Below are positions 24,759 to 32,351 of a stretch of 62,086 nt of DNA, piece after piece; the first letter of the stretch is position 1; the number at the start of each line of letters is the position of its first letter. The DNA is from Streptomyces sp. 150FB. Its GTDB lineage: Bacteria; Actinomycetota; Actinomycetes; Streptomycetales; Streptomycetaceae. The translations under genes were made by a program, and so were the position numbers. Below the pieces are notes generated by a model, which was given only the letters and a program-made list of their open reading frames with translations, had not been told where the DNA came from and ran no database searches. The stretch covers positions 2,508,414 to 2,570,499 of the forward strand of contig NZ_JTHL01000001.1 of the NCBI RefSeq assembly GCF_000818195.1. Reading direction: 5' to 3'.

Positions 24759-25778
24759 CTAGCGGGTAAGGCTGACGATCATCTTTCCGGTGTTCTCACC
24801 GCGCAGCATGCCGAGGAACGCGTCGAAGCCGTTTTCCATTCCCTCGACGACGGTTTCGTCGTACTTGAGCGCTCCCGAAGCGAGCCAGCCGGAGACGTCC
24901 TCGGTGAACTGGGACCGCAGGTCGGCGTGGTCGAGGACGAGCATGCCCTGAAGGCGCAGCCGCTTGCCGATGGCCAGCGCGAGGTTGCGCGGGGCCGGGG
25001 TCGGCTCGGTGCTGTTGTACTGCGCGATCATGCCGCACAGGGTGGCGCGGCCGTGCAGGTTGAAGGAGGAGAGCGCAGCTTCGAGGTGGTCGCCGCCGAC
25101 GTTGTCGAAGTAGACGTCGATGCCGTCGGGCGCCGCGTCCTTGAGCTGGTCCCTGACCGGGCCGTTCTTGTAGTTGAAGGCCGCGTCGAAGCCGTACCGC
25201 TCGGTGAGGAGCTTGACCTTCTCGTCGGAGCCCGCCGAACCGATCACCCGGGAAGCGCCCTTGATCTTCGCCATCTGGCCGACCTGGCTGCCGACGGCTC
25301 CGGCCGCGCCCGATACGAAGACCACGTCGCCCTCCTTGAAGGAGGCGACGTCGAAGAGACCGGCGTACGCGGTCAGGCCCGTCATACCGAGGACCCCGAG
25401 GTACGCGGAGAGCGGCGCCTTCGAGGCGTCGACCTTGGTGCCGTGCTCGGCCGGGAACTGGGCGTACTCGCGCCAGCCCCCGTAGTGCAGGACATGGTCG
25501 CCCACGGCGAAGCCCTCGGCACCGGAGGCTATGACCTCGCCCACGGCGCCGCCTTCCATCGGCTTGTCGAGCTTGAACGGCGGGGAGTACGACTTCACGT
25601 CGTTCATCCGGCCGCGCATGGCCGGGTCGACCGAGAAGTACAGGTTACGGACCAGGATCCGGCCCTCGCCCGGCTCGGTCACGGGGACCTCGCGCAGTGC
25701 GACGTCCCCCGGCTCGGGCCAGCCGCTGGGGCGGGCGACGAGGTGCCATTCGCGGCCGGAGGCGGGAAGTGCGGTCAT
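24759..25778 (-). CDS. NADP-dependent oxidoreductase, CurA/LTB4 dehydrogenase-like MDR
   Basis: This 339-residue zinc-free medium-chain reductase reduces alpha,beta-unsaturated ketones and aldehydes with NADPH. It shows the family N-terminus (VARPSGWPEPGDVAL), FSVDPAMRGRM, and the nucleotide motif SGAAGAVGSQVGQMAK near 155-170. It is divergent from the MarR gene and upstream of ohr, so the three probably form a response to electrophiles and oxidised lipids. ATG 25778 is preceded by CTTCAGGAGGGT. Family firm; pathway inferred. Confidence 0.92.
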   Translation of the reverse strand: MTALPASGREWHLVARPSGWPEPGDVALREVPVTEPGEGRILVRNLYFSVDPAMRGRMNDVKSYSPPFKLDKPMEGGAVGEVIASGAEGFAVGDHVLHYGGWREYAQFPAEHGTKVDASKAPLSAYLGVLGMTGLTAYAGLFDVASFKEGDVVFVSGAAGAVGSQVGQMAKIKGASRVIGSAGSDEKVKLLTERYGFDAAFNYKNGPVRDQLKDAAPDGIDVYFDNVGGDHLEAALSSFNLHGRATLCGMIAQYNSTEPTPAPRNLALAIGKRLRLQGMLVLDHADLRSQFTEDVSGWLASGALKYDETVVEGMENGFDAFLGMLRGENTGKMIVSLTR

Positions 25779-25905
25779 GGTGCGGACCCTCCTGAAGTAG
25801 ATCGGCGGTGGTGGACCTAAAGGAAAAGCATTAAAGCTTCACCACCTGAAAGAACCATGCTCCTGGATATTTCATGTTGTCAAGTAAGTGGGTACTCTGG
25901 TGACC
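25779..25905. promoter_or_regulatory. Divergent promoter region, CurA-like reductase and MarR
   Basis: This 127-base region is clearly AT-richer than its neighbours. It contains AAGC-ATTAAA-GCTT (a short dyad) and a TTGTCAAGT stretch just before the MarR gene. A MarR protein usually binds such a region to repress both genes; no unambiguous operator can be fixed by eye. Confidence 0.45.
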
Positions 25906-26358
25906 ATGGCCACTTCTCGCACAGACCCACTGACCCTCGAGGTCGTCGAACTCATCGGCACCGTCGTGGCCCGCTACTACGAGGAGTACGAGCAGGCCGC
26001 GGCGAAACACTCACTGACCGGCGCCCAGGCGCGCGTGCTGGGACTGCTGTCCCTGGAACCCATGCCCATGCGCCGGATCGCGCGGAAGCTGAAGTGCGAG
26101 CCGTCGAACGTCACCGGCATCGTCGACCGGCTGGAAGCGCGCGACCTGGTGGAGCGACGTCCTGATCCGGGCGACCGCAGGGTCAAGCTCGCGGCCCCGA
26201 CCGAGAAGGGCCGGGCGACGGCGATGCTGCTGCGGGACTCGCTGGGCTTCGCGCGGGAGCCGCTCGCCGAGCTGTCGGTGGCGGAGCGTACGGTGCTGCG
26301 CGACCTGCTCAGGCGGATGCTCGGCGACGAGGTGGTGGACGCCGGGATCGGCGCCTGA
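25906..26358 (+). CDS. MarR-family regulator
   Basis: This 150-residue winged-helix regulator is recognised by LTGAQARVLGLLSLEPMPMRRIARKLKCEPSNVTGIVDRLEARDLVERRPDPGDRR, a complete MarR recognition helix plus wing (described here in family terms: helix 3-4 at about 45-85, wing at 85-100). One Cys lies in the recognition region, not at the N-terminal OhrR position. ATG 25906 is used; in-frame GTGs at 25888 and 25900 are possible. It probably represses itself and the divergent reductase, with phenolic or electrophilic ligands as inducers. Confidence 0.88.
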   Translation: MATSRTDPLTLEVVELIGTVVARYYEEYEQAAAKHSLTGAQARVLGLLSLEPMPMRRIARKLKCEPSNVTGIVDRLEARDLVERRPDPGDRRVKLAAPTEKGRATAMLLRDSLGFAREPLAELSVAERTVLRDLLRRMLGDEVVDAGIGA

Positions 26359-26391
26359 GGCGGCACCGCGTGCCGCGCCCGTACATACCCG

Positions 26392-27309
26392 TCAGGTGCA
26401 GAACCAGAGGATGTGCGTGCAGTCGTCGCCGGTCTCGGACGGCTCGGGATCGGGCGTGGGATCGGCCGGCGGGGGCGGAGGCGGCGGTGTGGTGCCGTCC
26501 GTCGGTGACGAAGAGCCGCTCTGGCCTGTCGTGGGAGTGCCGGGGCCCGTCGAACCGGGTTGCGTGGGGTCCGTACTCTCCTGGCCCGGCGTCACGGACG
26601 ACGATCCCGAGGCACCCGGCGAGGCGGACCCGCTCGGATCGCCGCTGCCGCTCGGGCCGGGCGAGCCGCTCGTACCGCCGGGACCCGGCTCCGAGACGGG
26701 GTCCACGGCGCCCGGGGACGCGGGGCGGCCCGAGACCTGGGGTGCTCCGTCGAAGTCGATGCCCGAGTCCTTCTCCTTCACGGAGGTGGAGGGGTCGTTG
26801 CTCACGCCTTCGATGGCGAGCTGCGCCAGGCTCAGCGCACCGGCGGCGAGGACCACGCCGAGCGTGCCTATGAGAATCCGGCGGCCGGTCTTGCTGCGTC
26901 CCCTGCGGCCGGTACGCCGAGCCGGCTCGCGGGTGCGGCGGTGGCCGGCGAGTTCGTACGGGGGGTCGTCGTCGTACGCGGGCTCGTCGTCGTACGCGGT
27001 GTCGCCGTGCCCGGGGTCCGCGTGGCCGGAGCCCTCATGCGGACCGGCTCCGTACGTACCGCCCTCGTACGCGCCACTCCCGTACGCACTCACCTCATAC
27101 GCGGCGCCGGAGTCACCCTCCGGCACGCCGCTGAACTCCCCGTAACCACCAGCAGCCTCTTGAGCACCTCGACCGCGCCCGTGGCGGCGGCCGTGGTGCG
27201 ACGCCGTCGGGGCGGCGGCTCTGTGCGGCAGCTCCTCGGCGGGGGTGCCGCATCCGGCGCAGGTCAATGCGCCGTTGAGGTGCCGAAGGCACTGGTTGCA
27301 GTAGTCCAT
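26392..27309 (-). CDS. Zinc-ribbon membrane protein, SCO2400-like family
   Basis: This 305-residue protein starts with a zinc ribbon (C4, C7, C17, C20; MDYCNQCLRHLNGALTCAGCG). A low-complexity Gly/Tyr/Asp-rich stretch follows, then a basic patch (RRTGRRGRSKTGRR) and one transmembrane helix (about 145-166). The outer tail is very rich in Ser, Pro and Gly and ends in DDCTHILWFCT, whose two cysteines could form a disulfide. The topology suggests a cytoplasmic zinc ribbon and an exposed tail. The N-terminus matches a Streptomyces family I recall as SCO2400-like. Function is unknown. Confidence 0.8.
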   Translation of the reverse strand: MDYCNQCLRHLNGALTCAGCGTPAEELPHRAAAPTASHHGRRHGRGRGAQEAAGGYGEFSGVPEGDSGAAYEVSAYGSGAYEGGTYGAGPHEGSGHADPGHGDTAYDDEPAYDDDPPYELAGHRRTREPARRTGRRGRSKTGRRILIGTLGVVLAAGALSLAQLAIEGVSNDPSTSVKEKDSGIDFDGAPQVSGRPASPGAVDPVSEPGPGGTSGSPGPSGSGDPSGSASPGASGSSSVTPGQESTDPTQPGSTGPGTPTTGQSGSSSPTDGTTPPPPPPPADPTPDPEPSETGDDCTHILWFCT

Positions 27310-27430
27310 GGCGCCCGAAGATTATGCGGAGAGAGGACAACCCGGATAGCTGACGTTGTAAAGATCTGGTGTGGAAATCCGTCTTCCGCCCGTGTCGGCC
27401 CGCCGGAGCCCGAGCGGGCAGGATGGCGGT

Positions 27431-28021
27431 ATGACGTCAGCGGGGCCGTTCGGGCCACTCCAGTTCCAACTCGTGCTGTTGCGCCGGATGGCCGACCATC
27501 AGCCGGAGCTCGTCGACGACGCCCGCCGTGAACTGGGCGTATCCCTCGCGGAGATGCGCGAGGCGAACCGCCGCTGGCAGGCGATGGCGCGCTCGCGGCA
27601 CGCCCGCTCCCCGCTGTCGCGCTACCGCTCCGTGCTCGGCGAACCGGCCCTCACCTTCCGCCGGACGATCGGCGATCTCGAATGTGACGCCTTGCTGTGG
27701 AGCGTGCCGCTCTGGCCCGATCTGCGCTTCGAGGTGATGGTCGCGCCCGGCGGCGCCGTATGGAACGAGTGGCTGGTACGCGCACCCGGGGCGCCGGGCC
27801 CCGAGTTGCGTACGCCGGAGGATCTGCTGCCGTGGTCGTGCACGGTGGACGAGGTGGCGCGGGCCTTCCCGCCGGCCAGGCCGATGCAGGGCAGCGCTCC
27901 GACGCGGATGCGGCTGGGATTCACGCCCCCGCAGGGGCCGGACGGTCCGGACGGGGGCAGTCCGGCTGTCGCCGACTTCACCTGGGGGCTGCTCCAGGGC
28001 TGGTCCGGACAGCCCGCTTGA
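27431..28021 (+). CDS. Conserved streptomycete protein of unknown function
   Basis: This 196-residue soluble protein has no signal peptide or membrane segment and no domain I recognise. Codon use is typical of the neighbours, with strong third-position GC. It contains many Trp and Arg residues (ANRRWQAMARSRH, WSVPLWPDLRFEVMVAP), suggesting a folded domain. ATG 27431 is chosen; no clear ribosome site precedes it, so it may be leaderless. It is divergent from the zinc-ribbon gene and is followed by a perfect palindrome (28141-28172). Confidence 0.65.
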   Translation: MTSAGPFGPLQFQLVLLRRMADHQPELVDDARRELGVSLAEMREANRRWQAMARSRHARSPLSRYRSVLGEPALTFRRTIGDLECDALLWSVPLWPDLRFEVMVAPGGAVWNEWLVRAPGAPGPELRTPEDLLPWSCTVDEVARAFPPARPMQGSAPTRMRLGFTPPQGPDGPDGGSPAVADFTWGLLQGWSGQPA

Positions 28022-28140
28022 GCGGGTGAATCACACCCCCGTATCCCTCGCGTATCTCCTCCGTATCCCCCGTCCCACCGACCGCCCCCACCGATCGGCC
28101 CATCCCAGCGCGCGCGATCGCACGCGAGCCCGCACGATGC

Positions 28141-28172
28141 GAAACAGGGCAGGCGGCCGCCTGCCCTGTTTC
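28141..28172. terminator. 32-bp perfect palindrome upstream of mbl-like gene
   Basis: Two 16-base arms (GAAACAGGGCAGGCGG and its complement) abut with no spacer. It lies 119 bases after one gene and 31 bases before the start of the next on the same strand. It may be a terminator, or an operator for the mbl-like gene, because DNA of this symmetry binds dimers well. Confidence 0.6.
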
Positions 28173-28203
28173 AGAAACAACAGTGCTCTCGGGAGATCCA
28201 GCG

Positions 28204-29247
28204 GTGACCGTCAGTCTTGAGCAGTTGCGCCGTTGCCACATCGCCGTCGATCTGGGTGCCGCCAGGACCCGGGTCTTTGTGAAGGGGGTCGGGCTCGTCG
28301 TCGACGAGCCGAGCTGCGCCGCCGTGAACACCCGTACGGGCGCGCTCATCGCCGTCGGCACCCTGGCCGAGCAGATGACGGGCCGTACGCCCGAGTACAT
28401 CCGTGTCGCGCGGCCCGTCACCGGCGGCACCGTCGTCGACATCGAGATGGCGCAGCGGATGCTCCGTCACCTCATCGGCGACAAGCTCCGCCGCCAGTTG
28501 CGCCGCAAGGCCCGGCTGCGCGCCGCCGCGGCCACCCCGCACGAGAGCGACCCGCTGGCGCGGCGCGCCACCATCGAGACGCTGGTGGGTCTCGGTGCGC
28601 GCAAGGTCGAGCTGGTCGACACACTGATCGCCGCCGCTGTGGGCTGCGGACTGCCCGTGGAGCAGCCGAGCGCCACCATGATCATGGTGTGCGGTGCGGC
28701 GACCACACAGGTCGCCGTGCTCTCGATGGGCGCGATCGTCACCGCCCTGCGCATCCCCGTCGGCGGCAACGCCATCGACCACGCGGTGATCCAACACCTG
28801 CGTCACCAGCACGAGTTGATGCTTCCCAGCCAGTCGGTCCGGCCACTCCAGTTGGCGCTGCGCGGCAACGGCATCACCGAGCGGGGGCCCAGCTCCACCG
28901 AGATCCACGGCCGGGATGTGGCCACCGGTGCGGCCCGTTCCGTGATGGTGGAGACCGCCGCCGTGCGCCAGGCGATCTACACGCCGCTGACGAATGTGCT
29001 CGACGGCATCGGCAAGGTGCTCCGCGACTGCCCGCCGGATCTGGTGGCCGACCTCGCCGAGAGCGGGATCATGATGGTCGGCGGCAGCGCGCTGCTGCCG
29101 GGTCTCGACCAGATGCTGCACGAAGCGACGGGCATGCCGGTGGTCATCGCCGACCGTCCCGACATCTGCACGGTCCTCGGCCTCGGGGCGATGCTGGAGG
29201 GCAGGATCCAGCCGATGGTGCTGAACACCGCGCCGCTGGTCTCCTGA
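28204..29247 (+). CDS. mbl: Actin homologue, Mbl/MreB-like
   Basis: This 347-residue actin-fold ATPase has the phosphate-1 loop VDLGAARTRVFVKG (15-28), phosphate-2 region VCGAATTQVAVLSMGAIV and the adenosine motif MVGGSALLPGLDQML. It is more divergent than classical MreB and starts with TVSLEQLRRCHIAVDLG, which I recall as the N-terminus of Streptomyces Mbl. In Streptomyces, MreB and Mbl take part in spore wall formation rather than hyphal growth. GTG 28204 follows CGGGAG. No mreC/mreD is nearby, as expected for mbl. The GAF protein gene follows after 35 bases and is probably co-transcribed. Confidence 0.82.
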   Translation: MTVSLEQLRRCHIAVDLGAARTRVFVKGVGLVVDEPSCAAVNTRTGALIAVGTLAEQMTGRTPEYIRVARPVTGGTVVDIEMAQRMLRHLIGDKLRRQLRRKARLRAAAATPHESDPLARRATIETLVGLGARKVELVDTLIAAAVGCGLPVEQPSATMIMVCGAATTQVAVLSMGAIVTALRIPVGGNAIDHAVIQHLRHQHELMLPSQSVRPLQLALRGNGITERGPSSTEIHGRDVATGAARSVMVETAAVRQAIYTPLTNVLDGIGKVLRDCPPDLVADLAESGIMMVGGSALLPGLDQMLHEATGMPVVIADRPDICTVLGLGAMLEGRIQPMVLNTAPLVS

Positions 29248-29282
29248 CGGCGGCGGGCAGGACGGGCAGGGCGGTCGGCGCG

Positions 29283-30992
29283 ATGGGCGGCGGTACGGGC
29301 GGGGAGAGCGGCGGTACGGACCGGCCGGACGACGGCGGTACGGACGACTGCGGTACGGACCGGCAGAGCGCCGGTACGGACCAGCCGGACGACGGCGGAC
29401 CCGGCTGCGTGGGGTGCGGCGAGGGCCGTGCCGCGACCGCCCCCCGGCTGCCCATGCTGCTGGAGGCGGTCCTCGGCATCGGCACCGATCTCGAATTCGG
29501 CGCCACCCTCCAGCACATCGTCGACACGGCGAGCGATCTGATCGGCGCGCGGTACGGCATGCTCGCCGTGGCGACCCCCGGCAGCGAGCTGCTCAGCGAA
29601 CTCTTCACCTCCGGCATCCCTGACGAGGAACGGGAGAACCTGAAGCGGATCCCCGACGGGCGCGCGGGGCTGCTGGGGGTGCTGTTCACGGACCCGCGGC
29701 CGCTGCGGCTCGACGACCTGCTGACCGATCCCCGATCCGTCTGGCACGAAAGACTGCGCGATCACGAGATGCGCAGATTCCTCGGCGTCCCGATCCGGGT
29801 GGACACCGAGATCTTCGGCAGCCTCGTCCTGATGGCGAAACGCAGCGGCCCCTTCACCGAGGAGGACCAGGCGCTGCTTCAGGTGCTGGCCTCGCAGGCG
29901 GGTATCGCGATCGGCAACGCCAGACTGTACGAGACGGCGCGGCAGCGCGAGCGCTGGATCGAGGGCGCCGCCGCCGTCACAACGGCGCTGCTGACCGGTG
30001 AGGGGGCAGCCGACGCGCTGATGACCGTCGCCGAGTCGGCCAGGCTGCTCGCCGACGCCTACGCGGGTGTGGTGCTGCTGCCGACGGAGGAGGGCGGCAT
30101 GGAGATCGTCGCCGCTTCCACGGTCGACGACCCCGGTGACATCATCGGCGCCACGATCCTGCCCGGATCGCCGGTGCTGGTCCAACTGCTGGGCGGGGAG
30201 CCGGTGTTCATCGACGACTCGGCGACCGATCCCCGGATGACCACCCATGTGCGGACCCGCTTCGGGCCGAGCATGATGCTGCCGTTGCAGAGCGGCGGCC
30301 AACTGATCGGCACGCTCGCCCTGCCGCGCGAACGGGGCGGACGCGCGTACAGCTCGGTGGAGCGGCTGCTCGCCGTGCAGTTCGCCTCGCAGGCGGCGCT
30401 CGCGCTGGTGCTGGCCGACACCCAGCACAACAGGGAGCAGCTCGCGGTGTACGAGGACCGCGACCGGATCGCCCGCGACCTGCACGATCTGGTGGTCCAG
30501 CGCCTCTTCGCCACCGAGATGATGCTGGAGTCGACGCGGCGGCGCGCGGCGGAGACCGATCTCGACGAGCTGCTCGGCCGGGCCGTCGACGAACTCGACT
30601 CCACCATCCAGGAGGTCCGTACGACGATCTTCACCCTCCAACAGCCGCCGGCCCAGGTCCCGACGAGCCTGCGCGGGCAGGTGCTGCGCGAGACGGGCGC
30701 GGCCGGTGTGCTCCTGGGGCTGCGGCCGTCGGTGCACTTCACGGGGGCCGTGGACACACTGGTCGAAGGGCCTGTCGGCCAGGAGCTGCTGGGCGAGCTG
30801 CGGGCGGCGCTGGCCGACACGCAGCGGCGCGAGGGCGTGACGCGTGTCGATGTGAACATCGACACGACCGTGCGGCTGCCGGACGGGCGCGAGGGAGTAC
30901 GGCTGCTGGTGACCGACGACCGGACGCCCGCCGGGGACGGCGGCGAGGGCCCACCGGGCCTGACCACCGCCCGGTGGCAGGCGCCGCGCTGA
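29283..30992 (+). CDS. GAF-domain histidine-kinase-like protein with decayed ATPase
   Basis: This 569-residue protein holds two GAF domains (about 65-215 and 225-380), a HisKA_3 dimerisation helix with the phospho-acceptor H401 in RIARDLHDLVVQRLFA, and the remains of a HATPase_c domain. The N-box position reads LLGELRAALADTQRREG instead of a form like EALSNAARHA, the G1 box DDGxG is DDRTP, and the chain stops before the ATP lid. It cannot be a normal kinase. The first 50 residues are a degenerate GTDxPDDGG repeat. It follows mbl by 35 bases and may be an accessory sensor or scaffold. No response regulator is adjacent. Confidence 0.8.
   Translation: MGGGTGGESGGTDRPDDGGTDDCGTDRQSAGTDQPDDGGPGCVGCGEGRAATAPRLPMLLEAVLGIGTDLEFGATLQHIVDTASDLIGARYGMLAVATPGSELLSELFTSGIPDEERENLKRIPDGRAGLLGVLFTDPRPLRLDDLLTDPRSVWHERLRDHEMRRFLGVPIRVDTEIFGSLVLMAKRSGPFTEEDQALLQVLASQAGIAIGNARLYETARQRERWIEGAAAVTTALLTGEGAADALMTVAESARLLADAYAGVVLLPTEEGGMEIVAASTVDDPGDIIGATILPGSPVLVQLLGGEPVFIDDSATDPRMTTHVRTRFGPSMMLPLQSGGQLIGTLALPRERGGRAYSSVERLLAVQFASQAALALVLADTQHNREQLAVYEDRDRIARDLHDLVVQRLFATEMMLESTRRRAAETDLDELLGRAVDELDSTIQEVRTTIFTLQQPPAQVPTSLRGQVLRETGAAGVLLGLRPSVHFTGAVDTLVEGPVGQELLGELRAALADTQRREGVTRVDVNIDTTVRLPDGREGVRLLVTDDRTPAGDGGEGPPGLTTARWQAPR
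29303..29400 (+). repeat. Degenerate coding repeat of GGTACGGAC units
   Basis: Roughly four imperfect units beginning GGTACGGAC occur in 100 bases, encoding GTDRPDDGG-type units at the N-terminus of the GAF protein. This kind of repeat can expand or contract in frame. Confidence 0.7.
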
Positions 30993-31000
30993 GACGACGG

Positions 31001-31033
31001 GCGGCGGTGGCCCCCGGCCGGGGACACCGCCGC
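31001..31033. terminator. Hairpin between GAF and ThuA genes
   Basis: GCGGCGGTG at 31001-31009 pairs with CACCGCCGC at 31025-31033, with an inner CCCC/GGGG stem. It lies eight bases after the GAF gene stop, between convergent units. Confidence 0.75.
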
Positions 31034-31058
31034 TGTCGCTGTGCGCGAACTAGCTGTG

Positions 31059-31099
31059 GAACATGGTGCTTTGGGACACGGCGCCGTCGAACATGGTGC
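31059..31099. repeat. Direct repeat of GAACATGGTGC with 30-bp period
   Basis: GAACATGGTGC occurs at 31059-31069 and 31089-31099 in the 3' untranslated region of the ThuA gene. Short frames through it look spurious. Confidence 0.8.
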
Positions 31100-31124
31100 C
31101 GTCGAGCTTCTTACCGCTGGTCCT

Positions 31125-32351
31125 TCAGCTCAGGCTGAAGCTGTCGATGTCGAACAGCGACCCCGACCCTCCGGTGAAGCTCAGGAACAGCGGACCGGTA
31201 CCCGCCGTCAGCGGTGTGGAGACCGTGGTGAAGGTCTCCCAGTCGCCGGTGTTGGCGACATTCACCGACCCGAGCAGTGTGCCGGTCGCCGATCCTGACC
31301 GGACCTGGATGGTGCCGCCCGCTCCCGCCGATGACACCTTGGCCGAGAAGGAGGTGGCTCCCGCCGTGTCCACCGACGCGTACCCGGCCCAGTCGCCGTT
31401 GTCGATGAAGCCGAGCGTCTGCCCGCCGCTCGCCGCGCCGTGGCCGGCCGGCTCGACGCCGGAGGACGAGGTGTACGACTCCGCCTCCACCGAGGCCGGT
31501 TGGTCGCCGCCGCCCGGTACCGAGCAGTCGGCCTCGACGACTCCCGCCGCGTACTCGATCCCGCCCAGCAGCAGCTTCTGGAAGTCGGGGTCGGCGTACG
31601 ACTCGGCGGTGTGCCCGAGCCCGGTGTAGAACGACCGTCCGGTGCCCTGTGCGTGGCACCAGGTGATCGGGTGGTCGCCGCTCATCTCCCCGCCGGTGTA
31701 GCTGCTCTCGTCCAGGCTCTGGAGCACATGGACGTCGGCGCGCGGGTTGCTGCGGTAGTTGTACAGCTCGTCGGTGTGGGTCCAGGTGGGGCCGAAGTGC
31801 GAGGTCGCCGGGTTGGTGACGTCCTCGTTGACGACGGTCGCCTGCTGGATCGCGGGGTGGCTCTTGAACCAGGCCCCGACGAGCTGCTCGTACGCCGGTG
31901 ACTCGTACTCGGCGTCGGCGGCCGCGTGGATACCCATGAAACCCCCTCCCCCGTCGACGTACCCCTCAAGGGCCGCCTCCTGGGTGTTGTCGAGGAAGTC
32001 ACCGGTGGTCGACACGAACACAACGGCCTTGTACTGGGCGAGGTTCGCCGGAGTCAGGACAGTCGCGTCCTCGGTGGCCGTGACGGCGAACCCGTTCGCC
32101 GCGCCGAGGGCCTGGACCTCGGCGATCCCGGCGGGGATCGAATCGTGCCGGAATCCCGCCGTCTTGGAGAAGACGAGGACCTGGTACGGGTCGGCCGCCG
32201 GAGCGCCCGCCCCCGGCTGGGCCGTCGCCACTGTCGGCGCCAGGAAGGCTGCGCCGAGTACGACGGCGAGGGCGTACGACATGTGCCGTACCCGACGCGG
32301 CTTCCGGGTCGCCCCGGTCACCTCCTGCTGCTGCCGCCGGAGCCGCTTCAT
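31125..32351 (-). CDS. Secreted ThuA-like protein with CBM6-like C-terminus
   Basis: This 408-residue exported protein has a basic N-terminus, a signal sequence ending near TVATAQP, a ThuA domain (about 55-265; VLVFSKTAGFRHDSIPAGI, HAAADAEYESPAYEQLVGAWF) and a C-terminal CBM6-like beta-sandwich (about 285-408; ASVEAESYTSSSGVEPA, IDNGDWAGYASVD). ThuA domains are glutamine-amidotransferase-like folds linked to carbohydrate metabolism. ATG 32351 overlaps the stop of the upstream dehydrogenase gene (TGATG), indicating translational coupling; a GTG one codon earlier is possible. Both proteins end in similar carbohydrate-binding modules, so they likely act on the same outer polysaccharide. Confidence 0.87.
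   Translation of the reverse strand: MKRLRRQQQEVTGATRKPRRVRHMSYALAVVLGAAFLAPTVATAQPGAGAPAADPYQVLVFSKTAGFRHDSIPAGIAEVQALGAANGFAVTATEDATVLTPANLAQYKAVVFVSTTGDFLDNTQEAALEGYVDGGGGFMGIHAAADAEYESPAYEQLVGAWFKSHPAIQQATVVNEDVTNPATSHFGPTWTHTDELYNYRSNPRADVHVLQSLDESSYTGGEMSGDHPITWCHAQGTGRSFYTGLGHTAESYADPDFQKLLLGGIEYAAGVVEADCSVPGGGDQPASVEAESYTSSSGVEPAGHGAASGGQTLGFIDNGDWAGYASVDTAGATSFSAKVSSAGAGGTIQVRSGSATGTLLGSVNVANTGDWETFTTVSTPLTAGTGPLFLSFTGGSGSLFDIDSFSLS

Noticed and set aside
31041..31298. Plus-strand ORF with VEHGALGHGAVEHGAVE repeat
   Set aside because: It arises from the GAACATGGTGC direct repeat and then runs antisense through the ThuA gene; no independent coding evidence.
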